Assembly: GCA_002729525.1 (NCBI GenBank)
Contig: PBYI01000056.1
Location: 1 to 64,000 of the forward strand
DNA from: Nocardioides sp.
GTDB taxonomy: Bacteria > Actinomycetota > Actinomycetes > Propionibacteriales > Nocardioidaceae
Reading direction: 5' to 3'
DNA: 64,000 nucleotides
The notes under the pieces are model-generated. The model worked only from the letters and a program-made list of their open reading frames with translations. It was not told the DNA's origin and ran no database searches. Of this stretch, positions 7,672 through 16,841 are shown one piece after another. Position numbers and translations under genes: made by a program. Position 1 is the stretch's first letter. Each line of letters begins with the position of its first letter.

Positions 7672-9036
7672 GTGCCGGAGTACAAGCTGCCCGACCCGGG
7701 CGAGGGCCTCACCGAGGCCGAGATCGTCACCTGGCGGGTGAAGGTCGGCGACGTCGTCGAGGTCAACGACGTGGTCGTCGAGATCGAGACCGCCAAGTCC
7801 ATCGTCGAGCTGCCCTCGCCGTACGCCGGCGAGGTCACCGCGCTGCTCGTGGCCGAGGGCGACACCGTCGACGTCGGCACCCCGATCATCCGGATCGGCG
7901 AGCCGGCGGAGGAGCCCGCACCGGCTCCCGCCGCTGCCCCGGCGCCCGCCGCCGAGGAGCCCGAGGCCGAGATCGACTGGAGCAACCCGGCCGCCTCCGG
8001 TGGGGGTGAGGGCGAGAGCCTCGTGGGTCGCGCCAAGGCCGAGCGCGGCGCCGTACGACGGGCCCGGCGCGCGCCGGCGGCTGCCGCTGCGGCTCGGGTG
8101 GTCGAGGCTGCACCGGTCGCCGTGCAGGTGCTCGCCAAGCCGCCCGTCCGCAAGCTCGCCAAGGACCTCGGCGTCGACCTCCGCTCGCTCACACCGTCCG
8201 GCCCGCACGGCACGGTCAGCCGGGCCGACGTCGAGCAGGCGGCGGGGGCGGCCACGCCCACCGCGCCGGTGGAGGAGTCGGTGCCGTCGGTCCAGCCCGC
8301 GGCCCGCGCCCCGCGCGAGCCCGGCGCCCGCGAGACCCGCGAGCCGGTCAAGGGCGTCCGCAAGGCGATGGCGACCGCGATGGTCGACTCCGCGTTCACC
8401 GTCCCCCACGTCACCGAGTGGGTCACCCTCGACTGCACCGCGACCGTCGAGCTGGTCGCGCGCCTCCAGGCCCGACGCGAGCTGCGCGACCTCAAGGTCT
8501 CGCCGCTGCTCGTGCTCGCCAAGGCCGTGATGCTGGCGATGCGGCGTACCCCCGAGGTCAACGCGTGGTTCGACGCCGAGGCGCAGGAGGTGGCGTTCCG
8601 CCACTACGTCAACCTCGGCATCGCCGCCGCCACCCCGCGCGGGCTCGTCGTACCCAACGTCAAGGACGCCGACGCGATGTCGCTGCCCGAGCTGGCCGCC
8701 GCGCTCGGCGACCTGGTCTCGACCGCGCGGGCCGGGCGTACCCAGCCGGCCGACATGGCGGGCGGCACCTTCACGATCACCAACGTCGGCGTCTTCGGCG
8801 TCGACGCCGGCACCCCGATCATCAACCCCGGTGAGGCGGCGATCCTCTGCTTCGGCGCCATCACCCGGCGCCCGTGGGTGGTCGAGGTCGACGGGGTCGA
8901 GCAGGTCGTCCCGCGCGACGTCACCACGCTGGCCTTGTCCTTCGACCACCGGTTCCTCGACGGGGAGGCGGGCTCGCGGTTCCTCGCCGACGTCGCCGAC
9001 ATCCTGCGCGACCCGGCGGCGGCGCTTCTCTACTGA
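7672..9036 (+). CDS. bkdC: Dihydrolipoamide acyltransferase (E2)
   Basis: A 454-residue E2 with one N-terminal lipoyl domain (Lys42 in EIETAKSIVE is the lipoylation site), a Pro/Ala linker, an E3/E1-binding peripheral domain (about 154-190, KPPVRKLAKDLGVDL) and a C-terminal acyltransferase domain with the catalytic DHRFLDG motif (His426). The GTG start has an ideal AGGAGG 6 bases upstream. No E3 (lipoamide dehydrogenase) gene follows, so the complex must use an E3 encoded elsewhere. Confidence 0.92.
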   Translation: MPEYKLPDPGEGLTEAEIVTWRVKVGDVVEVNDVVVEIETAKSIVELPSPYAGEVTALLVAEGDTVDVGTPIIRIGEPAEEPAPAPAAAPAPAAEEPEAEIDWSNPAASGGGEGESLVGRAKAERGAVRRARRAPAAAAAARVVEAAPVAVQVLAKPPVRKLAKDLGVDLRSLTPSGPHGTVSRADVEQAAGAATPTAPVEESVPSVQPAARAPREPGARETREPVKGVRKAMATAMVDSAFTVPHVTEWVTLDCTATVELVARLQARRELRDLKVSPLLVLAKAVMLAMRRTPEVNAWFDAEAQEVAFRHYVNLGIAAATPRGLVVPNVKDADAMSLPELAAALGDLVSTARAGRTQPADMAGGTFTITNVGVFGVDAGTPIINPGEAAILCFGAITRRPWVVEVDGVEQVVPRDVTTLALSFDHRFLDGEAGSRFLADVADILRDPAAALLY

Positions 9037-9073
9037 GCGCCGCCGTGGTCGCGGTGGGCGTCCGGCTCGCTGC

Positions 9074-9132
9074 GTCTCGGTACGCCCGCTGTGCTCCTGC
9101 GTCGCTCCGCGGGCTACTCGACGACCAGAGAC
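9074..9132. repeat. Intergenic palindrome of the REP type
   Basis: A 59-base imperfect palindrome between the E2 gene and the kinase gene. The outer arms are GTCTC (9074-9078) and GAGAC (9128-9132), the inner arms GCCCGC (9084-9089) and GCGGGC (9109-9114). The motif of 'GTCTCGgTACG' facing 'CTACTCGACgACC' resembles a dispersed extragenic repeat that I recall from Nocardioidaceae genomes; this is memory and not a search. It may act as the E2 terminator. Confidence 0.5.
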
Positions 9133-9201
9133 GGATCAGGGGCGTGAGGGCGGTCACCGTGGGCGAGCGCGGAGGGCCGGGCGTCGGTAGGGTCTGGCCC
9201 C

Positions 9202-10515
9202 ATGAGCGGAGCCGACCCCCAGCCGGGTGACCTCCTCGGCCCGTTCCGGGTCGGCGACCAGCTCGGCGTCGGCGGGATGGGCGTCGTCTACACCGCGCTC
9301 GACACCCAGCTCAACCGGCAGGTCGCGCTGAAGATCATCTCCTCGCGCCTGGGGCAGGACGAGGAGTTCCGGGCCCGCTTCACGCGCGAGGCGCGGGCGC
9401 AGGCGTCGCTGGACTCCCCGCACGTCGTCTCGGTCTACTCCTTCGGCGAGGCCGACGGACGGCTCTACATCGCCTCGCAGCTCATCCCCGACGGCGACCT
9501 CGGCCAGATGCTGCACCGCCACGGCGTCCCGCCGGCCCGCATCGCGCTGCACCTCATCAGCCAGGTGGCCGAGGGCCTCGGCGACGCGCACGCGGCCGGC
9601 CTCGTGCACCGCGACATCAAGCCCGGCAACGTCCTGCTCCGCAACCGCGAGAACACCCTGCACGCCTACCTCGCCGACTTCGGCATCGCGCGTCAGGCCA
9701 ACCCCGAGCAGCAGCTCACCCGGGTCGGCGGCATCGTCGGCACGCCGTCGTACATGGCGCCCGAGCTGCACACCGGCGGCGAGGCCGGCCCGCAGTCCGA
9801 CGTCTATTCGCTGGGCTGCCTGCTGTGGGCGTGCCTCAGCGGCTCCTCCCCGTACGCCGGGGAGAACGACTTCGCGGTCATCCGCGGCCACGTCGAGGGT
9901 CCGGTGCCGCAGCTGGAGCAGACCGGTCCGCTGGCGAGCGAGATCAACCGGGTGCTGCGTCGGGCGCTCGCGAAGAGCCCGTCCGACCGGTACCCCACCG
10001 CCAACGCGATGCGCGACGACCTCAAGCGGGTCGTCCGGATGCCCGACGACCCGACCCCGCCCCGCCCGGTCGGTGCGTCCGGTCCGGCCGCCCGGCCGAC
10101 GCCGTCCGGCTCCAGCGCACCGCCGCCCGCCTCGAACCCCGGTCGGGGCCAGGAGCCGTGGCGCTTCGCCCCGCCACGTACGCCCACCCCGAGCGGCCCC
10201 GGTACGCCGCCGCGCGGTGCGCCGGTCCCGCCGGAGCTCCGCGAGCCCAGCAACCCCAGCCACCCGAGCAGCCCGCGCACGCCCACCCCGAGCGGCACAC
10301 CCGGCACGCCGAGCAGCCCCGGCACGCCCAGCGGCGCCCGCCCGCCGGCGTACGCCCCGCCGCCGCAGAGCGGCTACGGTCGCCCGCCCTCGGGCCCGTC
10401 GAAGCCCGGGATGAGCGCGAGCGACAAGAGGCTGCTGACGATCATGGGTGCCGCGCTCGGCGGCATCGTGCTGCTGACGCTCCTGCTGGTCCTGCTGATC
10501 AGCGCGGCCGGCTGA
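9202..10515 (+). CDS. Tail-anchored PknB-like Ser/Thr protein kinase
   Basis: A 437-residue kinase. The glycine loop GVGGMGVVY (22-30), catalytic Lys44, HRDIKPGN (136-143) and DFG (159-161) are all intact, so it should be active. Residues from about 280 to 405 are Pro/Ser-rich and disordered. A single membrane helix lies at the extreme C-terminus (about 411-435) with almost nothing outside, so there is no extracellular sensor and the kinase faces the cytoplasm. A -10-like TAGGGT at 9188 ends 8 bases before the ATG, suggesting a very short or absent leader. Confidence 0.9.
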   Translation: MSGADPQPGDLLGPFRVGDQLGVGGMGVVYTALDTQLNRQVALKIISSRLGQDEEFRARFTREARAQASLDSPHVVSVYSFGEADGRLYIASQLIPDGDLGQMLHRHGVPPARIALHLISQVAEGLGDAHAAGLVHRDIKPGNVLLRNRENTLHAYLADFGIARQANPEQQLTRVGGIVGTPSYMAPELHTGGEAGPQSDVYSLGCLLWACLSGSSPYAGENDFAVIRGHVEGPVPQLEQTGPLASEINRVLRRALAKSPSDRYPTANAMRDDLKRVVRMPDDPTPPRPVGASGPAARPTPSGSSAPPPASNPGRGQEPWRFAPPRTPTPSGPGTPPRGAPVPPELREPSNPSHPSSPRTPTPSGTPGTPSSPGTPSGARPPAYAPPPQSGYGRPPSGPSKPGMSASDKRLLTIMGAALGGIVLLTLLLVLLISAAG

Positions 10516-10540
10516 CGCCGGTCCGACTCCCCGGCTCGCC

Positions 10541-12049
10541 TCAGAACTCGTAGCGCCGCGCCCGCGCGGCCGGCGTCCGCGGACCGTCGCGCAGCAGCCC
10601 GGCCAGCTCGTGCTCGAGCACCCCGCCCACCCGGTGGCAGAACGCCTCGGCCTCGTCGGCGGCGTCCGGGCGCTCCGGCACGATCCGGTCGACGACGCCG
10701 AGGCGGTGCAGGTCCTGGGCGCGCACCTGCTGGGCGCGGGCCATCTCGGGGGCGTGGTCGAGGTCGCGGTGCACGATCGCCGACGCGCCCTCCGGCGGCA
10801 GCGGCGACAGCCAGGCGTGCTGGGCCGCGACGACCCGGTCGGCCGGGAGCAGCGCCAGCGCCCCGCCGCCGTTGCCCTCGCCGAGCATCAGGCACAGCGT
10901 GGGTGCGTCGAGGGAGACCAGCTCGGCCAGGCAGCGGGCGATCTCGCCGGCCAGCCCGCCGTTCTCGGCCTCCGGCGACAGCGCCGCGCCCTGGGTGTCG
11001 ATGACGGTGACCAGCGGCAGGCCCAGGTCGGAGGCCAGCCGGAACCCGCGGCGGGCCTCGCGCAGCGCCTCCGGGCCCATCGGCGCCTCCGCGGTCTGCC
11101 CGCGGCGGTCCTGGCCGAGGAACACGCACGGCGCCTCCCCGAACCGGGCCAGCGCGATGAGCAGCCCGGGGTCCTTCTCGCCCTGCCCGGTGCCGCTGAG
11201 GGGGACGACGTCCTGCGCGGCGTACCGCAGCAGCCGTCGTACGCCCGGGCGCTCCGGGCGCCGTGAGCGGGTCACCGCGTCCCACGTCTGGACGTCGGTC
11301 GGGATGCCGTCGGGCCACTGCGCCTCGGCCGGCAGCGGCGGCACGGCCAGCGGCACCCGAGGCGCACCGAGCACGCGCAGGGCCCGGTCGAGGATCTCGT
11401 GGATGTCCTCGGGCGCGACGACGGCGTCGATGATCCCGTGGTCGTGGAGGTTCTCCGAGGTCTGGATGCCCTCGGGGAAGTCGCGGCCGTAGAGCGCGGA
11501 GTAGACGCGCGGGCCGAGGAAGCCGACCAGCGCGCCGGGCTCGGCGACGGTCACGTGGCCCAGCGACCCCCACGACGCCATCACGCCGCCGGTCGTGGGG
11601 TGGCGCAGGTAGACCAGGTAGGGGAGGCCGGCGCGCTTGTGGGCGGCGACGGCCTCGGAGATCCGCACCATCTGCACGAACGCCGGCGTGCCCTCCTGCA
11701 TCCGGGTGCCGCCGCTCACCGGGGCGGCGAGCAGCGGCAGACCCCGCGCGGTCGCCCGTCGTACGGCGGTGACCACGCGGTCGGCGGACGCCCGGCCGAT
11801 CGAGCCGGCCAGGAAGCCGAACTCGCCCAGCATCACCGCGACCCGGCGGCCCTGGAGCGTGCCCTCGCCGGTGACGACGGACTCGTCGGTGCCGGCCCGC
11901 CCGGCCGCGGCGGCGAGCTCGGCGGCGTACTCCGATGACGGGGTCGCGGCGCCGGTGCGCTCGGGCGGGGTGTCCCACGAGGTCCACGACCCCGCGTCGA
12001 GGACCAGGTCGATGAGGTCGTGCGCGGTGGGTCGGGCCACGCGCCGCAC
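10541..12049 (-). CDS. Fused carboxyltransferase (AccD/AccA-like)
   Basis: A 502-residue protein with two crotonase-fold halves: an N-terminal beta-carboxyltransferase-like half (GEFGFLAGSIG, APVSGGTRMQEG, HPTTGGVMASWGSLG) and a C-terminal alpha-like half (VTVIDTQGAALSPEAE, CLMLGEGNGGGALALL). It resembles acyl-CoA carboxylase carboxyltransferases that move CO2 from biotin to an acyl-CoA. The zinc finger of AccD is absent and no biotin carboxylase or carrier is adjacent. The start is GTG at 12049 or 12040. It is convergent with the kinase gene. Confidence 0.82.
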   Translation of the reverse strand: MRRVARPTAHDLIDLVLDAGSWTSWDTPPERTGAATPSSEYAAELAAAAGRAGTDESVVTGEGTLQGRRVAVMLGEFGFLAGSIGRASADRVVTAVRRATARGLPLLAAPVSGGTRMQEGTPAFVQMVRISEAVAAHKRAGLPYLVYLRHPTTGGVMASWGSLGHVTVAEPGALVGFLGPRVYSALYGRDFPEGIQTSENLHDHGIIDAVVAPEDIHEILDRALRVLGAPRVPLAVPPLPAEAQWPDGIPTDVQTWDAVTRSRRPERPGVRRLLRYAAQDVVPLSGTGQGEKDPGLLIALARFGEAPCVFLGQDRRGQTAEAPMGPEALREARRGFRLASDLGLPLVTVIDTQGAALSPEAENGGLAGEIARCLAELVSLDAPTLCLMLGEGNGGGALALLPADRVVAAQHAWLSPLPPEGASAIVHRDLDHAPEMARAQQVRAQDLHRLGVVDRIVPERPDAADEAEAFCHRVGGVLEHELAGLLRDGPRTPAARARRYEF

Positions 12050-12050
12050 C

Positions 12051-12440
12051 CTACTGGCCGGTCACCTCGGGTTCGTGCTGAACGCCGAGCTTGGGGACGC
12101 CACCGAGCCGCTTGCGGAAGCGGACGTGCGGGCCGCGCTCGGCCAGCGCGTCCCACAGCACCCGGTGGGCCTCCCACGGCAGGGGCTCGGCGCCGCGGCG
12201 CCAGGAGTCGCCGAAGGAGATCCAGACAGGCACCCAGTGCGCGGCGTCGTCCCACGCGCCGTTGCGGCTCATCAGCATTCGGCGCCGCACCTGGAAGGCG
12301 GTGCGCGGGCCGTCGACCACGATCGGGGCGCTGTGCACCGGCCACAGGCGCAGGTCGAGCAGCATCAGGTCGAGCTCGAGGTCGTGCAGCACCGCCGGGT
12401 CGACCAGGACGGTCGCCACGTTCTCGTGCGGCTCCCTCAC
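12051..12440 (-). CDS. Conserved hypothetical protein
   Basis: A 129-residue soluble protein rich in beta-strand and Trp residues; family not recognised. The GTG at 12440 was chosen because GAGGTGG lies 5 bases upstream; a GTG at 12449 is also possible. The stop is one base from the carboxyltransferase start, so the two are probably co-transcribed and this gene is the first of the pair. Confidence 0.6.
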   Translation of the reverse strand: MREPHENVATVLVDPAVLHDLELDLMLLDLRLWPVHSAPIVVDGPRTAFQVRRRMLMSRNGAWDDAAHWVPVWISFGDSWRRGAEPLPWEAHRVLWDALAERGPHVRFRKRLGGVPKLGVQHEPEVTGQ

Positions 12441-12510
12441 GGCTGCCACCTCATGCCGGCCAACGTAACCCCGGCCGGTGACACTCCGGGAGGGGCCGCC
12501 GGTCACGCCG

Positions 12511-13494
12511 TCACGACAGCCCCGCGAGCACCTCCCGCTCCTCGTCCCGGGTCAGCCCGGTGCGCACGGCGTCCGGGGTCGCCCGCAGCCAGGCGAGGGT
12601 GTCCCGGGCGGTCTCGGCGAGGGGGCGTACGACGAGACCCGCGTCGCGCGAGGGCGTCCAGTCGCGCGCGAGCATGCCGTCGTACGCCGGACGCGGCAGC
12701 CACAGCGGCAGCGACCGGTCGCCCATCCACGGCTGCACGTCGGCCGCGGCGAGGACGTCGTGGTCGACCCAGCGCCACTCCGGGTGCGCCCCGGCGCCGT
12801 CGGCGACCGCGGCCAGCACCTCGCCGAGCGCGGTGGCGGGCCCGATGCCGTCGAGGTCGCCCGTCGTACGCCGCTCGGCCAGCGTCACCAGCCAGGCCGC
12901 GAGGTCGCGCGCGTCGACGACCTGCACCACGTCCGCCGGGTCGCCGCCGGCGAGCACCGGCTCGTCCTCGGCCGTCCCGGCCAGACGCTCGGGCCAGTAG
13001 GTGAACCGGCCGCTCGGGTCGCCGGGGCCGATGATCAGGCCGGGGCGCACGACGGCCGACGAGGCGGCGCCGGAGCGCACGGCCTCCTCGCAGGCCACCT
13101 TCATCGGTCCGTACGCCTCCGGCTCGGCCGTCAGGTCGGCGTCGTCGTGCCGCGCCGGGTGCAGCGGGGTGTCGGCCGGCGTGAGCCCGGGCGTCGCGTC
13201 GTCGGCGTACACGTTGATCGTCGAGACGAACACCCAGTGCGCGTCGGGCCACGCCTCGACGGCTGCGCGCACCCAGGACGGGTGCCGGGCGACGTCGACG
13301 ACGGCGTCGACCGGGCCCACCTCGTCGACCGGGGGCGGCTGGGTCGAGCGGTCCCAGTGCACCACCCGGGCGCCGGCAGGCACCGGGCCGGCCTCTCCCC
13401 GGCACGCGGCGACCACCTCGTGACCGCGCGTCACCGCGTCGGCCACGGTCGCCGCCGACAGGAACCTCGAACCGCCCAGCACCAGGAGTCGCAT
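12511..13494 (-). CDS. NAD(P)-dependent epimerase/reductase (extended SDR)
   Basis: A 327-residue Rossmann protein. The N-terminal GGSRFLS loop replaces the usual GxxGxxG, as in mRNA-binding/isoflavone-reductase-like atypical SDRs. A catalytic-type STINVYAD and YGxxK (EAYGPMKVACE) follow, with Ser-Tyr-Lys in place. The substrate is unknown; sugar nucleotide or small-molecule reduction/epimerisation is likely. The C-terminal half contains a Trp-rich substrate lid. It is a single gene, 91 bases from the M1 peptidase that lies upstream in the same direction. Confidence 0.78.
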   Translation of the reverse strand: MRLLVLGGSRFLSAATVADAVTRGHEVVAACRGEAGPVPAGARVVHWDRSTQPPPVDEVGPVDAVVDVARHPSWVRAAVEAWPDAHWVFVSTINVYADDATPGLTPADTPLHPARHDDADLTAEPEAYGPMKVACEEAVRSGAASSAVVRPGLIIGPGDPSGRFTYWPERLAGTAEDEPVLAGGDPADVVQVVDARDLAAWLVTLAERRTTGDLDGIGPATALGEVLAAVADGAGAHPEWRWVDHDVLAAADVQPWMGDRSLPLWLPRPAYDGMLARDWTPSRDAGLVVRPLAETARDTLAWLRATPDAVRTGLTRDEEREVLAGLS

Positions 13495-13533
13495 CCCGTC
13501 ACCCTCGCCGGGCCGGGCCCCACGCTCAACGGC

Positions 13534-13552
13534 GCTCCGCCGACAGCGGAGC
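13534..13552 (-). terminator. Hairpin after the M1 peptidase gene
   Basis: A perfect 7-base stem GCTCCGC/GCGGAGC with a 5-base loop lies 34 bases beyond the peptidase stop in the direction of transcription. There is no U-run, as is common in actinobacterial terminators. A second weaker GC hairpin is adjacent (13553-13570). Confidence 0.45.
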
Positions 13553-13585
13553 GGCTCCGCCCGCGGCGGACCCGGTGGGTGCAGG

Positions 13586-15154
13586 TCAGTCCAGGTCGAT
13601 CGCCGGGCTCTGCTCGCCGTCCAGCCACGCGTCGAACAGCGAAGCCAGCTCGGTGCCGGTGCGCTCTGACCACCACGACACGAGCTCGTCGCGGCCCACC
13701 GACCTCCCGGCCTGCTCGGTCGGCCAGGCCCGCACCGCGTCGCGGAACGCCGCGTCGCCGACCTCCTGGCGGATCGCGTGCCACATCAGCGCCGGCCCCA
13801 GGTAGACGTTGGAGACCCCGAACTGGTCCGGGTCGTACGACGCCGGCGGTCCGGCCTCGGCCCGCAGCCGCTGCTCGGTCAGCACGTAGTCGCCGAGCAG
13901 GTCGTCCAGCGGGCGCCCGTCGTCCTCGGCCTCCCACACGAGCTGGAGGTACATCGCCATGCCCTCGTTCATCCAGAGCCCGCGCCAGTCGGCCGGGGTG
14001 ACCAGGTCGCCCCACCACTGGTGGACCATCTCGTGCACCAGCGTCGCCGGCGAGGTGGAGTACGCCGTCGCGCCCAGGGTCAGCAGTGTCTGGGTCTCCA
14101 TGCCCGAGGTGGAGTCCTCGACGAGCAGCACGCCGGCGCTGTCGAAGGGGTACGGCCCCAGCCAGCCCTCCACCCACGTCAGCGCGGCGCCGGTGCGCTC
14201 GAGGTCGTCGACGTACTGCTCGGCGCCCGCGGGCACCCACAGGCTGATCGGCAGGTCGCGCGGCCCGTCCACGACGGTCTCGGTGTAGTCGCCGAAGGCC
14301 AGCGTCACCAGGTAGGAGGCCATCGGGTCGGCGGCGTCGTACGTCGTGGTGCGCACGCCGTCGGCGACGCTCGAGGAGGTCTGCACGCCGTTCGCGATGC
14401 CGGTCCACGGGTCGTCGACCTGCAGCGTGAATGTGTAGCGCGCCTTGTCGGACGGGTGGTCGTTGACGGCGTACCAGGTGTGCGCGCCGTACGGCTCCTG
14501 CATCGTCCAGAGCTGGCCCTCCGGGTCGACCGTCAGGCCGAGGGAGGGCAGGTCGCTGCGGGTGGTCGGGGCGTCGACCGGCGTCGGCGTGCCGGTGTAG
14601 GCCAGGGTCACGGTGACGAGGTCGTCGGGCGCGGTGCCGGCCGGCAGCGGCACGAGCAGGTCGTCGCCACGGTGCTCGACCTCGACCTCCACGTCGTCGA
14701 CCGCGGCTCCGGTGACCGCCATGGTCGGGGCCAGGTCGAGCCTCACCCGGCCGTGGTCGACCACGTCGGCGTCGCTGGTCACCCGGAGCAGCACGGTCTC
14801 GATGCCGGTCAGGGTGCGCTCGTCGGCGTCCCAGGTGAGGTCGAGGTCGTAGTGCAGCGCGTCGACGGACGGGTCGCCGTACGCCGGGTAGACCGGGTCG
14901 GCCTGGGGCGTGGAGAGGGCGGCGGCGTCCCCGGGATCGAGAGCGGCGAGGTCGTCGCGCGGCTCCTCGGTCGCCGACGGGCCGGTCGTCCCACCGGCCG
15001 GTGCGGACGGTGAGGGCAGCGGCGCCTGCGTCGAGGTGACGTCACCGGAGCACGCCGCGAGGCCACCCGTCAGCAGCATCGCCGGCACCAGCAGCACGGC
15101 GTACGGCGCCGGCCGGCGAGTGCGTGGCCGTCCCCCGTGCGTCACCTGCGTCAC
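13586..15154 (-). CDS. Secreted M1-family metallopeptidase lipoprotein
   Basis: A 522-residue zinc aminopeptidase-like protein. It has a lipoprotein signal peptide with a lipobox ending LAAC (about residue 30), then a low-complexity linker. The M1 N-terminal beta-domain contains GMETQ in place of GAMEN. The catalytic zinc motif is complete: HEMVH (374-378) and the third ligand E397 in NEG, exactly 18 residues later. It is expected to trim N-terminal residues from peptides at the outer face of the membrane. The change from GAMEN to GMETQ may alter exopeptidase specificity. The GTG start at 15154 is preferred because it precedes the basic region of the signal peptide. Confidence 0.88.
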   Translation of the reverse strand: MTQVTHGGRPRTRRPAPYAVLLVPAMLLTGGLAACSGDVTSTQAPLPSPSAPAGGTTGPSATEEPRDDLAALDPGDAAALSTPQADPVYPAYGDPSVDALHYDLDLTWDADERTLTGIETVLLRVTSDADVVDHGRVRLDLAPTMAVTGAAVDDVEVEVEHRGDDLLVPLPAGTAPDDLVTVTLAYTGTPTPVDAPTTRSDLPSLGLTVDPEGQLWTMQEPYGAHTWYAVNDHPSDKARYTFTLQVDDPWTGIANGVQTSSSVADGVRTTTYDAADPMASYLVTLAFGDYTETVVDGPRDLPISLWVPAGAEQYVDDLERTGAALTWVEGWLGPYPFDSAGVLLVEDSTSGMETQTLLTLGATAYSTSPATLVHEMVHQWWGDLVTPADWRGLWMNEGMAMYLQLVWEAEDDGRPLDDLLGDYVLTEQRLRAEAGPPASYDPDQFGVSNVYLGPALMWHAIRQEVGDAAFRDAVRAWPTEQAGRSVGRDELVSWWSERTGTELASLFDAWLDGEQSPAIDLD

Positions 15155-15218
15155 GGTAGTCGCAGCACGGGTGCCCCGGGCTCCTCTCGCCACCCCGGTG
15201 GCGGTTACCGTCCCGGTC

Positions 15219-16745
15219 GTGACCTCCCTCCTGCTGCGGTCGGCCCGCGTCGTGCCGCTCGCCGACGGCGACGAGCCCGGCGACCCCGTCGACGTCCTCG
15301 TGCGCGACGGCGAGGTCACCGCGATCGCTCCCGTCCTCGACGCGGTGGCGGGTGTCGAGGAGGTCCGCTGCGAGGGTCGCTGGCTGATCCCGGGGCTCTG
15401 GGACCAGCACACCCTCCTCGGGCAGTGGACGCTGACCCGCTCCCGTGTCGACACCGGCGCGGTCACCAGCCCCGAGCAGCTGATCGCGATGGTCGCCGAG
15501 AAGGTCGCCGAGCTGCCGGGCCGCCCGGTCATCGGCTTCGGGCACCGACCCGGCACCTGGACCCGCGAGGTCAGCGTCCGCGAGCTCGACGACGTCTCCG
15601 GCATCACCCCGGTCGTCCTGGTCGCCGGCGACGCCCACCACGCCTGGCTCAACTCCGCCGCGCTGGCCGCCCTCGGCCTCGGCGCGCGCGACGAGGTGGT
15701 CCGAGAGAACGAGTGGTTCGCCGCCTACGACCTGCTCACCCGGCTCACCGGCGACGACGAGACCACGCCGCAGGCCTACGCCTCGACCCTGCGCGCGGCG
15801 GCGTCGCTGGGTGTGACCGGCGTGGTCGACTTCGAGTTCTCCGGCGGGGCCGACGACTGGCGCGAGCGCTGGGCCCACGGCTGCGACTTCGTGCGCGTGC
15901 GGATGGCGACGTACGCCGACGGCCTCGAGGACGTCATCGAGGAGGGTCTGCGCTCCGGCATGCCGCTCGTCGAGGGCGACGACCGCCTGGTGATGGGGCC
16001 GCTGAAGATCATCAGCGACGGCTCCCTCAACACCCGCACCGCCTGGTGCTGCGAGCCGTACGCCGACGGCCACCTGCTCGAGCACCCGTCCGGCGCCGCC
16101 AACCTGCCGCCGCACGAGCTCCAGGCGCTGCTCGCCCGGGCCCACATGAGCGGCCTGGAGATCGCCACCCACGCCATCGGTGACGCCGCGCTCACCGCCG
16201 CGCTCGACGCCTACGAGGCGACCTGGGCCTCCGGCTCCATCGAGCACGCCCAGCTCGTCGCACCCCACGACGTACCGCGGATCGCGCACCTCGGCCTGCG
16301 CGCCTCGGTGCAGCCCGCGCACCTGTACGACGACCGCGACCTGTCCGAGCTCATCTGGCCGGGTCGCTCCGACCGCTGCTTCGCGTTCCGCTGGATGCTC
16401 GACGAGGGCGTGTCGCTCGTGCTCGGCTCCGACGCGCCGGTGGCCAGGCTCGACCCGTGGCTCGCGATGGCCGCGGCCGTGCACCGCAGCGCCGACGAGC
16501 GCGAGCCGTGGCACCCGGAGCACGCGCTGACCGTGCGCGAGGCGCTGGCGGCGTCGGTGGGCGAGCAGCCGGCCGTCCGGCTTGCCTCTCGCGGCGACCT
16601 CGCCCTGCTCGACCGCGACCCGCTGCACCCGGCGGGGCCGGACGTCGACGCCGCCGACACCCGCGCCGTCGCCGCCGGTCTCCGCGACATGCCGGTCTCC
16701 CTCACCGTCGTCGGTGGGCGGGTCGTGCACCGCGACGGCGTCTGA
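15219..16745 (+). CDS. Amidohydrolase family 3 (YtcJ-like) protein
   Basis: A 508-residue metal-dependent hydrolase of the YtcJ/amidohydrolase-3 group. Visible markers are IPGLWDQHT (first metal motif region), KIISDGSLNTRTA, the metal-ligand histidines of THAIGDAA and SIEHAQ, and the catalytic Asp of GSDAPV. The expected DxHxH is reduced to DQHTLL, so one metal ligand of the binuclear site may be missing. The substrate is unknown. The GTG start at 15219 gives the usual beta-strand N-terminus. It is divergent from the M1 peptidase. Confidence 0.83.
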   Translation: MTSLLLRSARVVPLADGDEPGDPVDVLVRDGEVTAIAPVLDAVAGVEEVRCEGRWLIPGLWDQHTLLGQWTLTRSRVDTGAVTSPEQLIAMVAEKVAELPGRPVIGFGHRPGTWTREVSVRELDDVSGITPVVLVAGDAHHAWLNSAALAALGLGARDEVVRENEWFAAYDLLTRLTGDDETTPQAYASTLRAAASLGVTGVVDFEFSGGADDWRERWAHGCDFVRVRMATYADGLEDVIEEGLRSGMPLVEGDDRLVMGPLKIISDGSLNTRTAWCCEPYADGHLLEHPSGAANLPPHELQALLARAHMSGLEIATHAIGDAALTAALDAYEATWASGSIEHAQLVAPHDVPRIAHLGLRASVQPAHLYDDRDLSELIWPGRSDRCFAFRWMLDEGVSLVLGSDAPVARLDPWLAMAAAVHRSADEREPWHPEHALTVREALAASVGEQPAVRLASRGDLALLDRDPLHPAGPDVDAADTRAVAAGLRDMPVSLTVVGGRVVHRDGV

Positions 16746-16751
16746 GGGCGC

Positions 16752-16814
16752 GGTAGTCCCTTACGTAAATCAACGATTCGGGACCTGGATCCTTGATTTG
16801 CGTTAGGGACTACC
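16752..16814. repeat. 63-base near-perfect palindrome between convergent genes
   Basis: Outer arms of 22 bases (16752-16773 and 16793-16814) match at 20 of 22 positions. The stem continues inward for 6 more bases (4 matching), leaving a 7-base loop GGGACCT. The sequence is clearly less GC-rich than its surroundings (it contains AAATCAA). It sits between two convergent genes and could be a bidirectional terminator or a dispersed palindromic element; there is no U-run. Confidence 0.75.
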
Positions 16815-16841
16815 GGTGAAGGCGCCGGCAGCAGCCGACGA

